A DNA stretch of 64,000 bases from Caprimulgus europaeus (Eukaryota > Chordata > Aves > Caprimulgiformes > Caprimulgidae), in assembly GCA_907165065.1 (NCBI GenBank), contig OU015527.1, forward strand, positions 19,295,686 to 19,359,685, written 5' to 3'. A program made the translations under genes and the position numbers. The notes under the pieces are model-generated. The model saw only the letters and a list, made by a program, of their open reading frames with translations, had not been told where the DNA came from and did no database searches. Numbering within the stretch: the stretch's first letter is position 1; every line of letters starts with the position of its first letter. Below, piece by piece: positions 52,601 through 64,000 of this stretch.

Positions 52601-53753
52601 GGTGTGTGAACTCTCCAAACAAATTATTTCAAAAGGCATTGTTTTCTGCTGTAGTGCTACAGCATGAAATCAGAATTACATTTGTTTTCTCAGCTGTCAC
52701 TTTCCTACAAGATGAAGAATTCTTGTAATGATTCTTTTTTATATAGGAACAGACACAGATTCAGGAAAATCATATTTAACTGAAAATTCATGATACAGTT
52801 CATGTTATCTAAACTATTCTTATCCTACAAATTCCTTTTGAAAACTCACTTCTACTAGCATACTTGAAAGAAACCACTAATAGTAGCAAAAGAGTAATAG
52901 AGGTGAAAATTAAAATTTTAAAATTATTTTTTTAAAATAATCTAGATTATTTAAAAAATATATATAATTAGCACTATCCTGAGCAAATTTTTGGTTGGTT
53001 AGTTGGTTGTTTTCGCCTTACAGTTGCAGTTAGAAAAGAGTATATTCCTGTTGAGATACTCCTGCCAATCTCATAGAAGTTAGCTTGTTATGTCATGGTA
53101 CAACAGCTACTTATGTATGTATACCTTCTCTACTACATTTAAATTAATCTTTCTCCCCTATCTTTCCCTTTTTTACACTCACGTCACATTTGATTTCAGC
53201 TTATACTTCCAGGCTGTGGACTTTACGTTGCTTTGCCTCACATTGTTCCCGAGGCTACTCACTCTCTTTCTGAAGAAGACTTTGAAAAATTACCAAGAAC
53301 AGAAACCAAAACACTTGATGTGCATAATAATCCTCATAGCTAAAACATGGATTACTCCACAAGCCGAGAAGCAAAGTCAGTCTGTGTGAAGATTTGTGTC
53401 TCCCAGATTTTCCCAAAATATTAATTACTTCTCTCTTTTCTCAGAACAACTCTTTAACAGCCTTTTACGCACCTCCTCATGTCCCAACTCCCTTCTGTCT
53501 CCTTTTTGGATGAGTAAGTGGCAGTATGGTTTGAATTAGTGAGTTTGTTGGCCAACTAGTGCACATGGCTGCTGCATCTTTTAGGTGATAATGACAGACT
53601 CGATCTTGAGGGGACTATTACTTTCAGTTTCTCTTGAACCCACCTGCCTATTTACATATGATAGGAAAAACTTAATAACGTATCTTCAGTGACAATTTTT
53701 CATTGAGTTATCAAGAACATGAAAGAGTATAATTGCATAAACCTTACTTCTTC

Positions 53754-53793
53754 AGGAGGACTGGATTCTAAGAAGAATCCTCCTACGAGGAGG
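53754..53793. other. Adjacent inverted repeats (two mutually exclusive hairpins)
   Basis: AGGAGGA...GGATTCT (53754-53769) can pair with AGAATCCTCCT (53774-53784). The CCTCCT at 53779-53784 can instead pair perfectly with AGGAGG at 53788-53793 across a 3-base loop. No function is known. Confidence 0.5.
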
Positions 53794-54391
53794 AATTTTT
53801 TGTTTTCTCAGTCAAGAGTAAATTAGTAACAATAGTTTAAATTTGGTTTTTTGCTTGTTTTATTTTCAATCACTTTAACATGAAAGTGAATTGAGAAAGA
53901 AGGAACTGAGAAGGAATGGAGTGGAGGCCCTCAAGGTACTGGACCAGTATTAAACTGAATATTTTCTCAGTTGTGCAAATTAGCCTGAAAAAGTTTGTAT
54001 TGAAATTGCTAGATTCATTGCAAAAAAATATTAACATTGAAGATAATTTTGGGTGGCAGCAGTGACATTGAGCTATTGCAATGCTTTAAATACTTATGCC
54101 ATCCAACAACAGCATTGGTTTTGCAGGAGTAACCTATTAAAGAACCTGGTAGAAAAGAAAATCAGTTACTTAAGAATTTTTTAAATGAATTTACATTTAA
54201 AAAAATGATTTTTTTTTATTTGTAGTGGAAGCAAAAGCAAATGGGGAGTCTTATCCAACCTGAAGACAAATTATCCTTATAATAGATACCACTGTCACCA
54301 TCAAGGAAATTACTGACCATCCTGTTTGATAGATTTAATTCCTCATGGGAATGTTACTCTATTGCAAAAGAGCTAAATAAATTCTTTTATC

Positions 54392-54419
54392 TTTTTTTTT
54401 TTTTTTTAAAAAAAAAAAA
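54392..54419. repeat. T16-A12 homopolymer palindrome
   Basis: Sixteen T followed directly by twelve A, giving a self-complementary tract. Confidence 0.95.
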
Positions 54420-56749
54420 GAGCCATCTTTCTTTCCCCAGATAAATGAGTATCTATGCACACAGAGACAAATAAGATAAAAAGGGAAAACTTGTTTTACA
54501 CATCCCAGTTCAGATGAGTGGGAGTTGGGGTGGGGCAAAATCAGTTGGCAGGCTTTACACATCTGAAATGTAGAAAAATGAAATAGATGACTACTACTTT
54601 ACATGGAAGGTTGAGCAATATCAGAGATACACAGTCTTAATGACAGAGAAATTAATGTCAGGATGAAAGAAGAAGGAAGCAGTCAAAGGATTAGAAAAAT
54701 ATACTGAATCCTGTGAACTGGAATGGTGGACACTGGTTTGTACAAGAGATGTTATTGCATGCTTCCTTAACATGAATGCAAGAAAAACATATAATTTCCA
54801 AAAGAGTGATTTCAACCCTAACTTCAAATTACTCATACAAATTTCCCACTGGAGGTATGTATTCTACACATTTTGTCTTCTAGAAGCTGTCTTTTCCAAA
54901 TAATTTTCTTAGGCTGCCTAGAAATATAATAGTAGTCTGTAGCTTGTTGTCTACAGACACTTAGAAGTCTGTGGGGTACTCCCAGTGGTACATTTTCCTT
55001 GATAAAGTCTGTATTAAAAACAACTAGGTACTCCTTTTGTGTACTATTTTTTGCTGGTTTTGATGGTAGATTTTAGTCAAATTAAACATCGTCTTTTTGA
55101 CACCAGGTATTTTTTGCCTTGATTTCCATCTCTTCTGATATTTAATCTCAAGTTTTTACAGATGTAAAGTGTTACATGAATTATCTTCTAAGCTATGAGT
55201 CTATACTTTTTGCCAACAATCTCAAAAAGAGATGCTCTTCAGGGTAGGTCTTCCTCTGAAGTATTTTTTACATATTAATATATTAAGGTTCACTGTAAAA
55301 AAAAAGCAAGTTAGAAAATACTGGAGAGGAAGGTGTAGGCTTCTGTAAGCATGTAGCCTGGTAGACTGCTTACACAGGGGTTGTTATAATGCTTGATATA
55401 TTTTGGTACGGTGTCATTCCTGAACTCTCATTTGGTATTGCCCATCCTTGCATAATAAAATGCTGGGAGTAACAAGAATATCACTGACATTTTATGTGAT
55501 CAAACATGTAAAGTATTGGTTAGTTCACTGGAGTCCGTAGGCATGTGATGAACAATTTGAGTCCCTGTCATACTGGAGCTTATTCAGGCCTGTGACCTGT
55601 CCTGTTACTGGCCTCTTAACAGACTAAGTCTCACAGCATTGAGATTCCTGAAACATAAACTGAAAACTGTTTGGGGTAAGAACAACTTTTGTTGGTATGC
55701 GGTTTAGCAGAGAAATCATGGCTATGGCTGGGACTCCAAGCAGTAGCACATACACTTAAAAGAATCCATGTACAATACATGCAAAATCTGAGGAATAAAT
55801 TGAATCAAGGATTTATGAAACCTGACAGATTGTGCCATTCTGCAGCCAATGCCTTCAAAAGAGATAGTGTTTCTAGCTGTATAATTCCACATGTAAGATG
55901 GTGGAGTCTGTATGCAGAAAACAAGAGAAAACACTAGAAGAGGTACGAGCAGTGAAACCCAGAGATAATACTTTCTTTCAACATAATCTCACTGATCTCA
56001 TCAACAAAAATAGCTGTGTAATATATTTCTTTCATTACTGATTATGCTAGTAATTGTTCAGCTAAAGATACAATGGGAAATGTGGCTGCTTACAAATCTT
56101 TGGTAAAGCTGTAATCAAGTTTCAATATTAAGAGTTCATGTTACAGTCAAAGTAACATTAAAAATACGTGAGCTATAAAGAGAACTTCTAAATCAAAGTA
56201 AGCATCATTAGAACAGGTGAGGTATCATATTGCTGATGTTTATATTCAACAACATCAAGTAAGAAAATTTAAACAAGAAAAATAGAACAAAATAACTAAA
56301 CAGCAAACTAGCTAGTGACTAGGTTTAGGCACTCTGTACAAGTACTGCTGAATATTTTTAATGACAACTACATGACCAATCCAATAGTCTACTTAGTTGT
56401 GCTGAATAAACTCTTCATTTGTTATAGAAATGAAGTCTACCCTCTCAAGACAAATCCTTCTTGTGATTTGGTGGTTGATAACACACATCTGTTCTTCATA
56501 TTTCCCCATTTTCCTTAGCCATTTGATTATAACAGCACATATATAGACTAATGAAAGCTACTAAACAATATAGTAATAAAATATATGCTCTCTGTTTAGA
56601 TTGTATGTTGAACTTGTTATAGGCTGTGTAACTTAACTACTCTAATGTTTTGTAGCTGAGCCTTAAGGATCAGCCTCCTGGTTTTTACAGTTTTCCCTGT
56701 ACTTAATCAAGCTGGCATGTGTAAATAGAATGCATTAATAATAAAAAAC

Positions 56750-57434
56750 TGTGATAGTTTCACTGGGCTAGCCCTTGGCCAACAGCCAACACAGCCATTC
56801 ACCCACTTCACCCCCACCCCCAAGGGATAGGGGAAAGGACTGGGTGCAAGGATTAGGAGGCTTGTAGGTTGAGATAGGAATAGCTTAATAATAGAAATAA
56901 AAGAAAACGAAAAAAAAAAAACCCAAACCAAAAACAACTAAACAACTAACATTAAAATAGTAGTGCTAACGATAACAGTAATAAGATATGCAAATTAGTG
57001 ATAACCCAGTGCAACTGCTCACCACCCACTGATAAGCCCAGCCCATTCCTGCATAATGATCCTGGAGGAGCAAAAATCCCGAACTGAAACTGCAATCCCG
57101 GAAGAGTGAGAGCCCCAGAGAAAGCCTGTGCAAATCCAAGCCCCCTTTCAGGCCAGCCCCGGGTAATACACTAAACATGACAGGATATGATCTGGAATAT
57201 TTCACTGGAACATCCCAAGGTCAGTTTGGCATTTTGCTATTCACTGCACTTCTCCCTCCCAGTCCTAATGCAGCTGTGACCCAGCCAAACACGATGGCCT
57301 TGGGCTCCATCAGTAACTAATAACATCAGTACGTTTATCAATGATGTTCTCAAAGCAAGTCTGAACTGAAAACAAAACACGGCTCTTCTAATTACTGAGA
57401 AGAAAATTAACTCTATCTTAGAAAAACCAGGACA
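56750..57434 (-). mobile_element. Solo LTR (ERVL-like), 685 bp
   Basis: Begins TGTGATAGTTTCACTGGG and ends ...AGAAAAACCAGGACA. Flanks are AAAAC at 56745-56749 and AAAAT at 57435-57439, an imperfect 5-bp match in A-rich DNA and so weak evidence. It shares internal order with the LTR at 19597-20249: 'cacagccattcacccac', an A-rich middle, 'gtgcaactgctcaccacccactga', 'atgatctggaatatttcactggaa', and the 'actgagaagaaaattaactcta' block near the right end. An octamer-like ATGCAAAT occurs at 56988-56995. It is antisense relative to the window and has no internal genes. Confidence 0.85.
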
Positions 57435-58566
57435 AAAATAAAAAGGAAAATTGCTGTATTTATGGTAAGGATGAGCATAGTAAATTCATCTTTCACCTTC
57501 CTCCCAGCTCAGATTTCAGATTTCAGATTCCCTCTTTCTTTTGCTACCTCTCTCCTCCTTGTAATCTTCAGCTCATTATTCCCTCAAATCCCACCTGACA
57601 GCAAAAAAATTGAGAAGGCAGGTTTTTTTCTCTCAACAAGAGCTCTTTCACTATGCCTAGTATATACAACAAAAGGGAAACAATCCCTGAAATTCAATAG
57701 CATAAATTTGTAACAAGCATGAGGTGGATTAACCATACACAGTTGGACATGTCTTTCACTAATGCAGTAGAATTTAACAGCAAGTACCAAAAGACCCAAA
57801 ATTAATCCACAAAACAATAAGCAATTGCAATGGAATATAGATCTTAGAATGACATTAAATTGCCACACTTAAAAAAAAAAAAAAAAATTCTGTACAGATT
57901 GCTTCCTTAGAAATAATTTATAACATTTATTTTTAAGATTTCATGTTTTTCACAGACGTACCAACTTAACTGTATGTTAGAGTAGGATGATGATGCTTTC
58001 TATGAATGCACTGTATTGAATACTAAGAGAAAGAATGGAACATATGTCCAAATAATAGTGCATCGAATCTTGGAAAAGCTTTATTAAAGCCCTTAATACT
58101 GCTTGTGTAGTCATGTAGGCAGTTATAATCTCTGCATGTCAATTTGCCTTACCAATCACAGCTAAGGTGTTGATAGACCTTAAAGAAATACTTAAGATTT
58201 CTCTTGCATGAAATCGAATCAATACTCCTTAAAAAAATATCAGATCTTTGTCAAACCTTTTTTTTTTTTTTTCCCCCCCTAATGTATAACACAACTGTGG
58301 AGATTAAATTAATTTATCTGAAAGTGTCCCTCATAGGAATGAAAATAATTCCACTGTATCAAACTGTGCCAAAATATTCTAGATTAAGACTTTTTGGAAA
58401 AGGGAGAGAGGGGCAGCAGGGGAAAGCATGTGCATCTTAAAAGTATTATGACTCATTAGCTGGCTCTTACCTTCCCTTTGGAAGGTAAAAAAACCAAAAT
58501 CAGGAAGAGATGACTCTTTATAGCTGTGTCTGCAGTAAAACTCTCCTTGCAGAGAGAGTACGGGGT

Positions 58567-58605
58567 ATGTGTAGGGGTGACTACAGAGAGATGTGTAGGG
58601 GTGAC
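58567..58605. repeat. Tandem duplication, 24-bp period
   Basis: The word atgtgtaggggtgac occurs at 58567-58581 and again at 58591-58605, an exact local duplication. Confidence 0.9.
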
Positions 58606-59471
58606 AGTTGTTAGTATGAACTAAATATATGTCTAGTAACTTGCAGTTAAAAACCTAGTGTGCGGTTTTTACAGCTGATGCACATTGCTCAAAAAAATTC
58701 TTAGGATTCTGAAAAAGTAAAACTCCCTATTGTCTATTTTTATTGTGTTACAGCAATAACTTGCTTATAGATGCATATTACTTGCAAGAGATGCTTTAAG
58801 TCTGGTTTTGAAGACATTCCAAAAAAATACCCCAAAACATTATGGAGAGCACAGACTAACAGTCATACTGTAAGATTCAATTCTGTTCAGAGAAAACATT
58901 TGTAACTTCTGCTGTATTCGAACATCTACTGTTCTCTTAAAAATGAAAAAATGTCAGAAACATTCCAGAATTTCATCTTATTTTCCTCCCACTGAAAGCA
59001 CTAGTGGCATGCATGAGCAAATACCAGTGCATTTTTGTCATGGGTAACAAAATCAGGGAGGTTTGTTTATGAATAAGCATTATACTTAACATGAAAAACT
59101 TGTAAAAAAAAATCATAGTTGCAATGCCTAATACTATTCAAATACATGGACATTTCAATGACTAATGGAACACTACTACAACCAGAACCGCAGCATTTAT
59201 TTGTTCGGGTCCCGTTCTGAAGATGCCTGCACTGCAGCCTTCAGTAAATACCAAAACCGGACATTGAAGAACATTCACCCAGGAAGAAATTTTTATTTGA
59301 AATATTTGCATTGAAAAGATTATTCTATAGGGCATTGAAACACTAAACTAATGCACCATACTGTCCTCATACCTGTGTTAAGGTGATTTTCATGAGGTTA
59401 ACATTTAAACCAGTATGTCAGTTATTGCAATGAATAGTTTTTAACCTGTTTATAAGGTGGTTTTGCCCAAT

Positions 59472-59493
59472 ACAAACAAACAAACAAACAAAA
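59472..59493. repeat. (CAAA)n microsatellite
   Basis: About five CAAA units followed by A/C-rich sequence to about 59525. Confidence 0.9.
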
Positions 59494-61827
59494 CCCCACC
59501 CAAGACAAACAAAAAACCAAACCCCATCAAACTCAAATCCCAAATATAAAGCATTTTTGCATAAGCAATGTGTTTCATGAAAAGAATACACGCAGCAAAG
59601 AAAGCTGCTTTCTGTGAACCAGTTGCCTGCTCTAAATAGGTCAGACAGATTTGGTCACAAGTCCCAGCAGATGTTCCCTACTGCTTGAATGAAAACCAAA
59701 ATACTCTCAGTCTTGACCTAAACAATAGCTGACTTCAGGACTATAGCAATCGAGCTAGATTTTCACATATGTGCAATATTTATCAGTACTGTTTAAAAAA
59801 TTTAGTGTCTAAGCCAATCCATCCTTGAATGTCTGCTGTTATTTGTAGAGCAGGCAAATACTCAGGCATCAAGGTACTAGTAGCTAATTATAGACTCCTT
59901 TGGCTGAAGCCAAAACTGGGTTCTCATTCTGCATTTTAAAGACTTTTATTTGGGCAAAAGGGAGAGCTTTCTACATGTTTTTTAACTACTATTAGTTAAG
60001 AGTTTGAAGTGAAAAACAAAATACACTTTGTTCTCTCCCATCCTTTACCCTTCATCTTCAGTGTGCTGTGCTTAATGCTACTAGCAAACATAAAAGATAG
60101 ACTAGAAAAGTAATTATGTATTTAATATGAATTAGGAGCTGTGGAGAATCTATGATAATAACAAAGTACTTAAGCAACAGGCTTTTCAGAAAGCTAGTCA
60201 TGATAGATGATCTTGATATTTAATTATAGAACGATGTATTAAAACTACATTCATTTTTCACTACAGCTTCTCCCCCTACTCCTGCATCAAAGTTTACCAA
60301 CACCATATTTCCTACACTCAGGTCAATGGATTGGATAGAGCTATTCATTATCATTTTAGCATAATCAACAAAGTTAGGGTATAAGGATAAGTAAACCTGC
60401 ATTTCCTCAAGGGATTCACTTGGTCTAAATGTATGGCTTTTTGTTCTGGATTTGAGATTATTGCTTATAACAAGGCCGCCCCACTGGATTGCAATTCTGA
60501 ATTTATTGTATGCCCTCAAGAAAATATTTTTGTTTACCAAGGCTCACTGCTGTTACTGATAATCCACAACAGACAAGCAAAGGGTGTCATTATCTGTAAA
60601 ATAGATGTACTGCTTTGGACTGACCTCACTCTGTAGCTATGAAATACACAATTTATTTTATACCAGCAAAAGAGGCCAACAATGACAGGCACTGAACTGA
60701 GTACAGAAAACTGAAGGTCTAATAGTATTTGCACAAAACTGCTTGGAGAAGTTATTTTTAATTCATTATGCTGCAAGTTGATTGTGTTGTCAATTAAGAC
60801 CAAGTAAATTTATCTCCAAGATGAAAAAGTTAGCAGTGTACATCAATATATTTTTAAATATTTGCTTGTATAGTTTATACAATTATTTCTGTAATGAGTG
60901 TAAAATTAGTTAAGTTACACATGCTATGAAAAATTTCTTCCATTTAAGGATCATGCTTACAAAAAAAGAACAAAGTCAAATCCCAGGTGTTTTAATTGCA
61001 TGAATGACTTCTGTTGTTAAGTTTCTAACTTAAACTTGTACCCAGCAAGATGTAGATGTAGGCCTGTAACTACATATATAAATGGTGCTATTAGTTTAAC
61101 TGAATGAGAAAGCAAACTGTTTTCAGATGAATAAAGATTACTCACATGGATGGAGTATGGCATAAAGATTATTGTTCCCCCTCATCTTTCTATCTAAAAT
61201 ACAGCCTTGGACTCCAGACTTGTAAAGGTATAATACTTTACAGGTGAAGAATCAGCGCTTATTGAGTATGTCAAAAATAGCAGAGAATCCACCATTATAT
61301 TTGCCGTATATCAAAAGCTGACTTTCCTGAACTGTGAATTGGAAGATGCTCTAGTTAGAATATATGACTGTTTTAGGCAAAGTTTACACACCATGCCATT
61401 AAGTTAATAAAGACGTAGGACGCCAGAAGTCTTATATAAGCCATACACAGACACAAAATTCACGTCTAATTAGTAATTATCACTCTTCAAGCCTTAGACA
61501 TCTTCTCCAGTAAATTAAAGGTAAAACAGATACACATCACTCTGTTATACTAGCCAAAAGTGACAACAGAAGTAAGAGCAGTATCAGAGTTCTTTTCTGA
61601 TGACAACTGGTTGTTTCCCTGCACACAGGTGCATTTTATCAACTGACACTGCCATACTCTTCTGCTGCAGCTGCCCTGTCTTTCCTTCAATATTTTTTTC
61701 CTCTCAACAGCATTGGTTGCTGTCTTCCCACAGGTGTTTTTTTCCAATGTTATGATAAAACCATTGCACATTTCCAACAAGGCACATGCTGGAATGTAGA
61801 GAAACATGCTGTGAGAAACTAAGGCAT

Positions 61828-61879
61828 GGGTGACTTTTAGTCACTAAGGAGCTGGGCGACTTTTAATTACTAAGGAGCT
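61828..61879 (+). repeat. 26-bp tandem repeat in LTR U3
   Basis: Two adjacent 26-bp copies (61828-61853 and 61854-61879) differ at three transition positions. Copy one contains GTGAC-TTTTA-GTCAC, a small inverted repeat, and TTAGTCA, similar to an AP-1 site. Repeats in U3 are often enhancers in retroviruses; that role is inferred. Confidence 0.85.
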
Positions 61880-61916
61880 AGACTTTTGTGCTGTGTATGA
61901 ACCTCATTGCCTGTGT

Positions 61917-61986
61917 CACGTGAATGGAGTCTTAACCAATTAGTTGCTGGCACGCATCACATGTTGTGTGGCAAAGTGTATAAAAG
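61917..61986 (+). promoter_or_regulatory. LTR promoter: E-box, CCAAT box, TATA box
   Basis: CACGTG lies at 61917-61922, within the 8-bp palindrome TCACGTGA. CCAAT is at 61936-61940 and TATAAAAG at 61979-61986. The CCAAT-to-TATA spacing of about 40 bp is typical of RNA polymerase II promoters. A start site would be expected about 25-30 bp after the TATA box, near 62005-62015. Confidence 0.7.
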
Positions 61987-61998
61987 GAACCTGTACCA

Positions 61999-62004
61999 AA
62001 TAAA
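61999..62004 (+). terminator. AATAAA polyadenylation signal in the LTR
   Basis: A canonical signal between the TATA box and the LTR end, with a T-rich stretch (tttgtctctcacttttcc) downstream at about 62041-62058. Confidence 0.7.
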
Positions 62005-62072
62005 CACGGAGCATTCGCTTTATCTCTATGAGAATACGCGTTTGTCTCTCACTTTTCCTGACAACACTGGAA

Positions 62073-64000
62073 TACTGGGTTTAGATTTTATTTTACTAGT
62101 GATTTTGTTTTACTAATATTATTATATATACATTGAATAATTTCTGGAGAATGTCTCTGTAGAAATGTAAACAGTGAGAAATGCCTCACCATAACATGTA
62201 CCTAACCTCACTTTTGTTTTCTGCAATTCTAATATATTAATATAGTATTATTGGAATCCTTACATTAACAGGTTAAGGCAAAACCAACAAGCACACGCGA
62301 TTCAGCAGTTGTATTAGAGTATACTCAACACAAAACTGAACTAATGACTTCACATTATAAATCTATCTTCCTAAAATATAGCATCTTCAGTATCACTTCT
62401 TAACTGAAAGAGAAATTTGTCATTGTTGGTTTCTGCACTGTTTTACTTTGAAGAAAGTAGGAAATCAAGCTTAAATGCACCCCAGCTACACACTGACAAC
62501 TTGTGACCCAGGAGTGGCATGAAAGTAAAAATCTGCCAGTGGATAAAAAATAGAGTATGGCTTTTGATAACACTTGACACTTGTAGAACACAAGTAGAAA
62601 AACATTAATTCTCATAATTGTCCTATGAGTTAAGTAAATGCTGTTTAACAGAGCTAAGATTCAATATCAATATATTTGTCCTCACATTCATTTTTGCATG
62701 TTTACATATTTTCCTGTCAATTTATAGTACTGTTTTCAAGACCTTAAAAATGAACTAATTTCATGAGAGGACGTTTAACTCATGGAAATTCTCTTGAATT
62801 TAATTTTAGAGTCATTTATAAGAAAATATATGTCAGAGATATCATGTCTTGACTTACTAAGTGCTTAATGATGAGTTTTAAAATAAGAATTGAAAGTAAT
62901 TTCAAGCAGGAATGAAGAGTCATCATATTATGGTAATAGAACATTGAAGACATTACTATTTTCTAATGTCTGTCTCTCACTTTCCCCCACATCTGTGATT
63001 TCTATTCAACCTTTTTGCTCCTTCTTCTCCCTCACTCTGCTTTCCCTTCTCTTTCCATGTTTGTTTTGTGAGTTGTCGCTGAAATAAGTTTATATTGCCA
63101 ACTCGGAGATTACTCTGGGTCTGAAGTGTAAGCACTGCTGAAACTATTTGAAGGGTGGAGGAAAAAAAAAAAAAAAAAAAGGGAAAAACCCAAACCAATC
63201 TTTGTATTTTAAGCCAAATACAGCTTCAAGATAATTGTATGAAACAGAAAGAAATTGATATATATTAATTTAATCCATTTTTACTTGTGAAACATATGTT
63301 GATTTGCAGCATGTATAGAGATCCAAGCTAATTACTGTAGGAAAGGAATTAATATAGCTGGCAATCATATAGTGAATAACACTTGAATTTTTCAGGGATG
63401 TGAAGTGCAAGTTTAGTGGTTTTGAAGGTAATGACAGCCTTGGATAACAGAAGATAAATGGTCAAGAGAGAGTACACAGAGCTATATGGAAAAATTCCCT
63501 CCCTTTTACCTGCCAGTGTTTATTAGATCTGTACTGGAAAAAAAAAAAATTCTTGTTCATTTAGTCTTTGGCTTTCCAAAACTGTTAACAAGGGTAAGTG
63601 AAAAGGTTGTGCTGACATCCACTCATTATAGAAAGAACCGTAGTATGATTTTTCTCCTTTCTACAAACCATTGAGGAATTTAACAAATGTTAAGATGTAA
63701 TACATTCAATAAAAATTGAACAATGAACAAATTAATGTCTTCTGATTATTTTCACTGCTTTAATGGAAGATGTATAGGGCTGCAACTATTATTATTTTTT
63801 AAATTTTCTAAAGAGGTCTTAAACTAAAGCAAACATAATGTTCACTTAATTCCTACATAGGTTCTACCCCCTTCTGCATATTTTATACAGGCAATACAAA
63901 AGTATGCGAAAAAACAAGAACTGGTTAATTTCTGTCCCCATATAGTAACCAACCATTAGTTCATTGCATTAAAATAAAATTATTGATAAAAAATGGAATG
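62073..64000. other. AT-rich unique sequence to the window end
   Basis: I see no gene or element. Confidence 0.5.
63162..63180. repeat. Poly-A homopolymer, 19 bases
   Basis: An uninterrupted run of 19 A. No retrocopy body is recognisable to its left. Confidence 0.9.

Larger units (their letters stand above)
49630..56744. other. AT-rich unique sequence
   Basis: No gene or element is recognised across about 7 kb. Small features inside are a TAAT/ATTA-rich tract at 50230-50315, the GC-box-like site near 51444, adjacent hairpins at 53754-53793 and the T16A12 tract at 54392-54419. The first, third and fourth kinds are common in AT-rich bird DNA. Confidence 0.45.
57440..61788. other. AT-rich unique sequence
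   Basis: No gene is recognised. Small features are (AGATTTC)3 at 57510-57530, an A run at 57870-57886, a 24-bp-period duplication at 58567-58605 and a CAAA run at 59472-59493. Confidence 0.5.
61795..62066 (+). mobile_element. Compact solo LTR (class II, ERVK/alpharetrovirus-like)
   Basis: A 272-bp LTR with TG...CA ends (TGTAGAGAAACATGC ... CCTGACAACA), flanked by a perfect 6-bp target duplication, CTGGAA at 61789-61794 and 62067-62072. In order it shows a 26-bp tandem repeat (61828-61879), an E-box (61917-61922), CCAAT (61936-61940), TATAAAAG (61979-61986), AATAAA (61999-62004), then a short downstream part. A 6-bp duplication and a polyadenylation signal only about 13 bp after the TATA box recall the avian alpharetrovirus LTR plan and class II (ERVK) elements generally. 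No internal genes are attached. The perfect duplication and clean signals suggest it is among the younger insertions in the window. Its exact family is unknown to me. Confidence 0.85.

Noticed and set aside
54392-54419. T-run/A-run as a bacterial-type terminator
   Set aside because: The sequence is from a vertebrate-like genome; this is a simple homopolymer palindrome.
60220-60540. 106-residue minus-strand frame with fairly balanced composition
   Set aside because: It looks more protein-like than its neighbours, but I recognise no motif, splice context or family, so it is not called.

Overview
The window looks like nuclear DNA from a bird, most likely a neoavian species. The main evidence is the repeats. 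There are at least seven CR1 LINE insertions, several ending in the CR1 tail with its ATTCTATG repeats, and a set of solitary LTRs of kinds common in bird genomes. The DNA between them is AT-rich, with short homopolymers and microsatellites. I find no convincing host exon, RNA gene, CRISPR array or bacterial-type operon. The window reads as a gene desert or the inside of a very long intron. Species and chromosome cannot be told from the sequence.

Layout. Positions 1-8.8 kb hold unique AT-rich DNA. A CR1 copy on the minus strand lies at 8.83-11.11 kb. Unique DNA follows to about 19 kb, broken only by a small CR1 tail near 13.9 kb and a 42-base T run at 14.53 kb. An old plus-strand CR1 (19.0-21.06 kb) is split by a solo LTR. 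A 1.13 kb solo LTR lies at 21.47-22.60 kb. Next come an unrecognised 102-residue reading frame (22.85-23.16 kb) and an unassigned stretch that may be retrovirus-derived (23.1-24.2 kb). From 25.8 to 28.2 kb there is a CR1 tail, then a minus-strand CR1 abutting a truncated LTR.

The longest element is a plus-strand CR1 at 29.22-32.38 kb. It keeps the C-terminus of ORF1 (esterase tail), a broken ORF2 with endonuclease and reverse transcriptase blocks, and a natural 3' end. An LTR with a perfect 5-bp target duplication follows at 33.46-34.07 kb. Degraded LTR pieces lie near 35.9 and 41.4 kb, and a CR1 tail at 44.9 kb. A stacked array occupies 45.7-47.6 kb: a CR1 tail cut by a 1.09 kb LTR, followed by a second LTR. 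Further solo LTRs lie at 49.16-49.62 and 56.75-57.43 kb. A compact 272-bp solo LTR at 61.80-62.07 kb has a perfect 6-bp target duplication, E-box, CCAAT box, TATA box and polyadenylation signal.

Nothing here works as a pathway. The content is a record of CR1 retroposition and of retroviral insertions that were mostly reduced to solo LTRs. The most interesting points are the promoter-complete short LTR at 61.8 kb, a change in the reverse transcriptase active site shared by the two long CR1 copies, the nested insertions that give relative dates, and the unassigned 22.8-24.2 kb segment. Family names rest on my reading and memory of these repeats; no database search was run.
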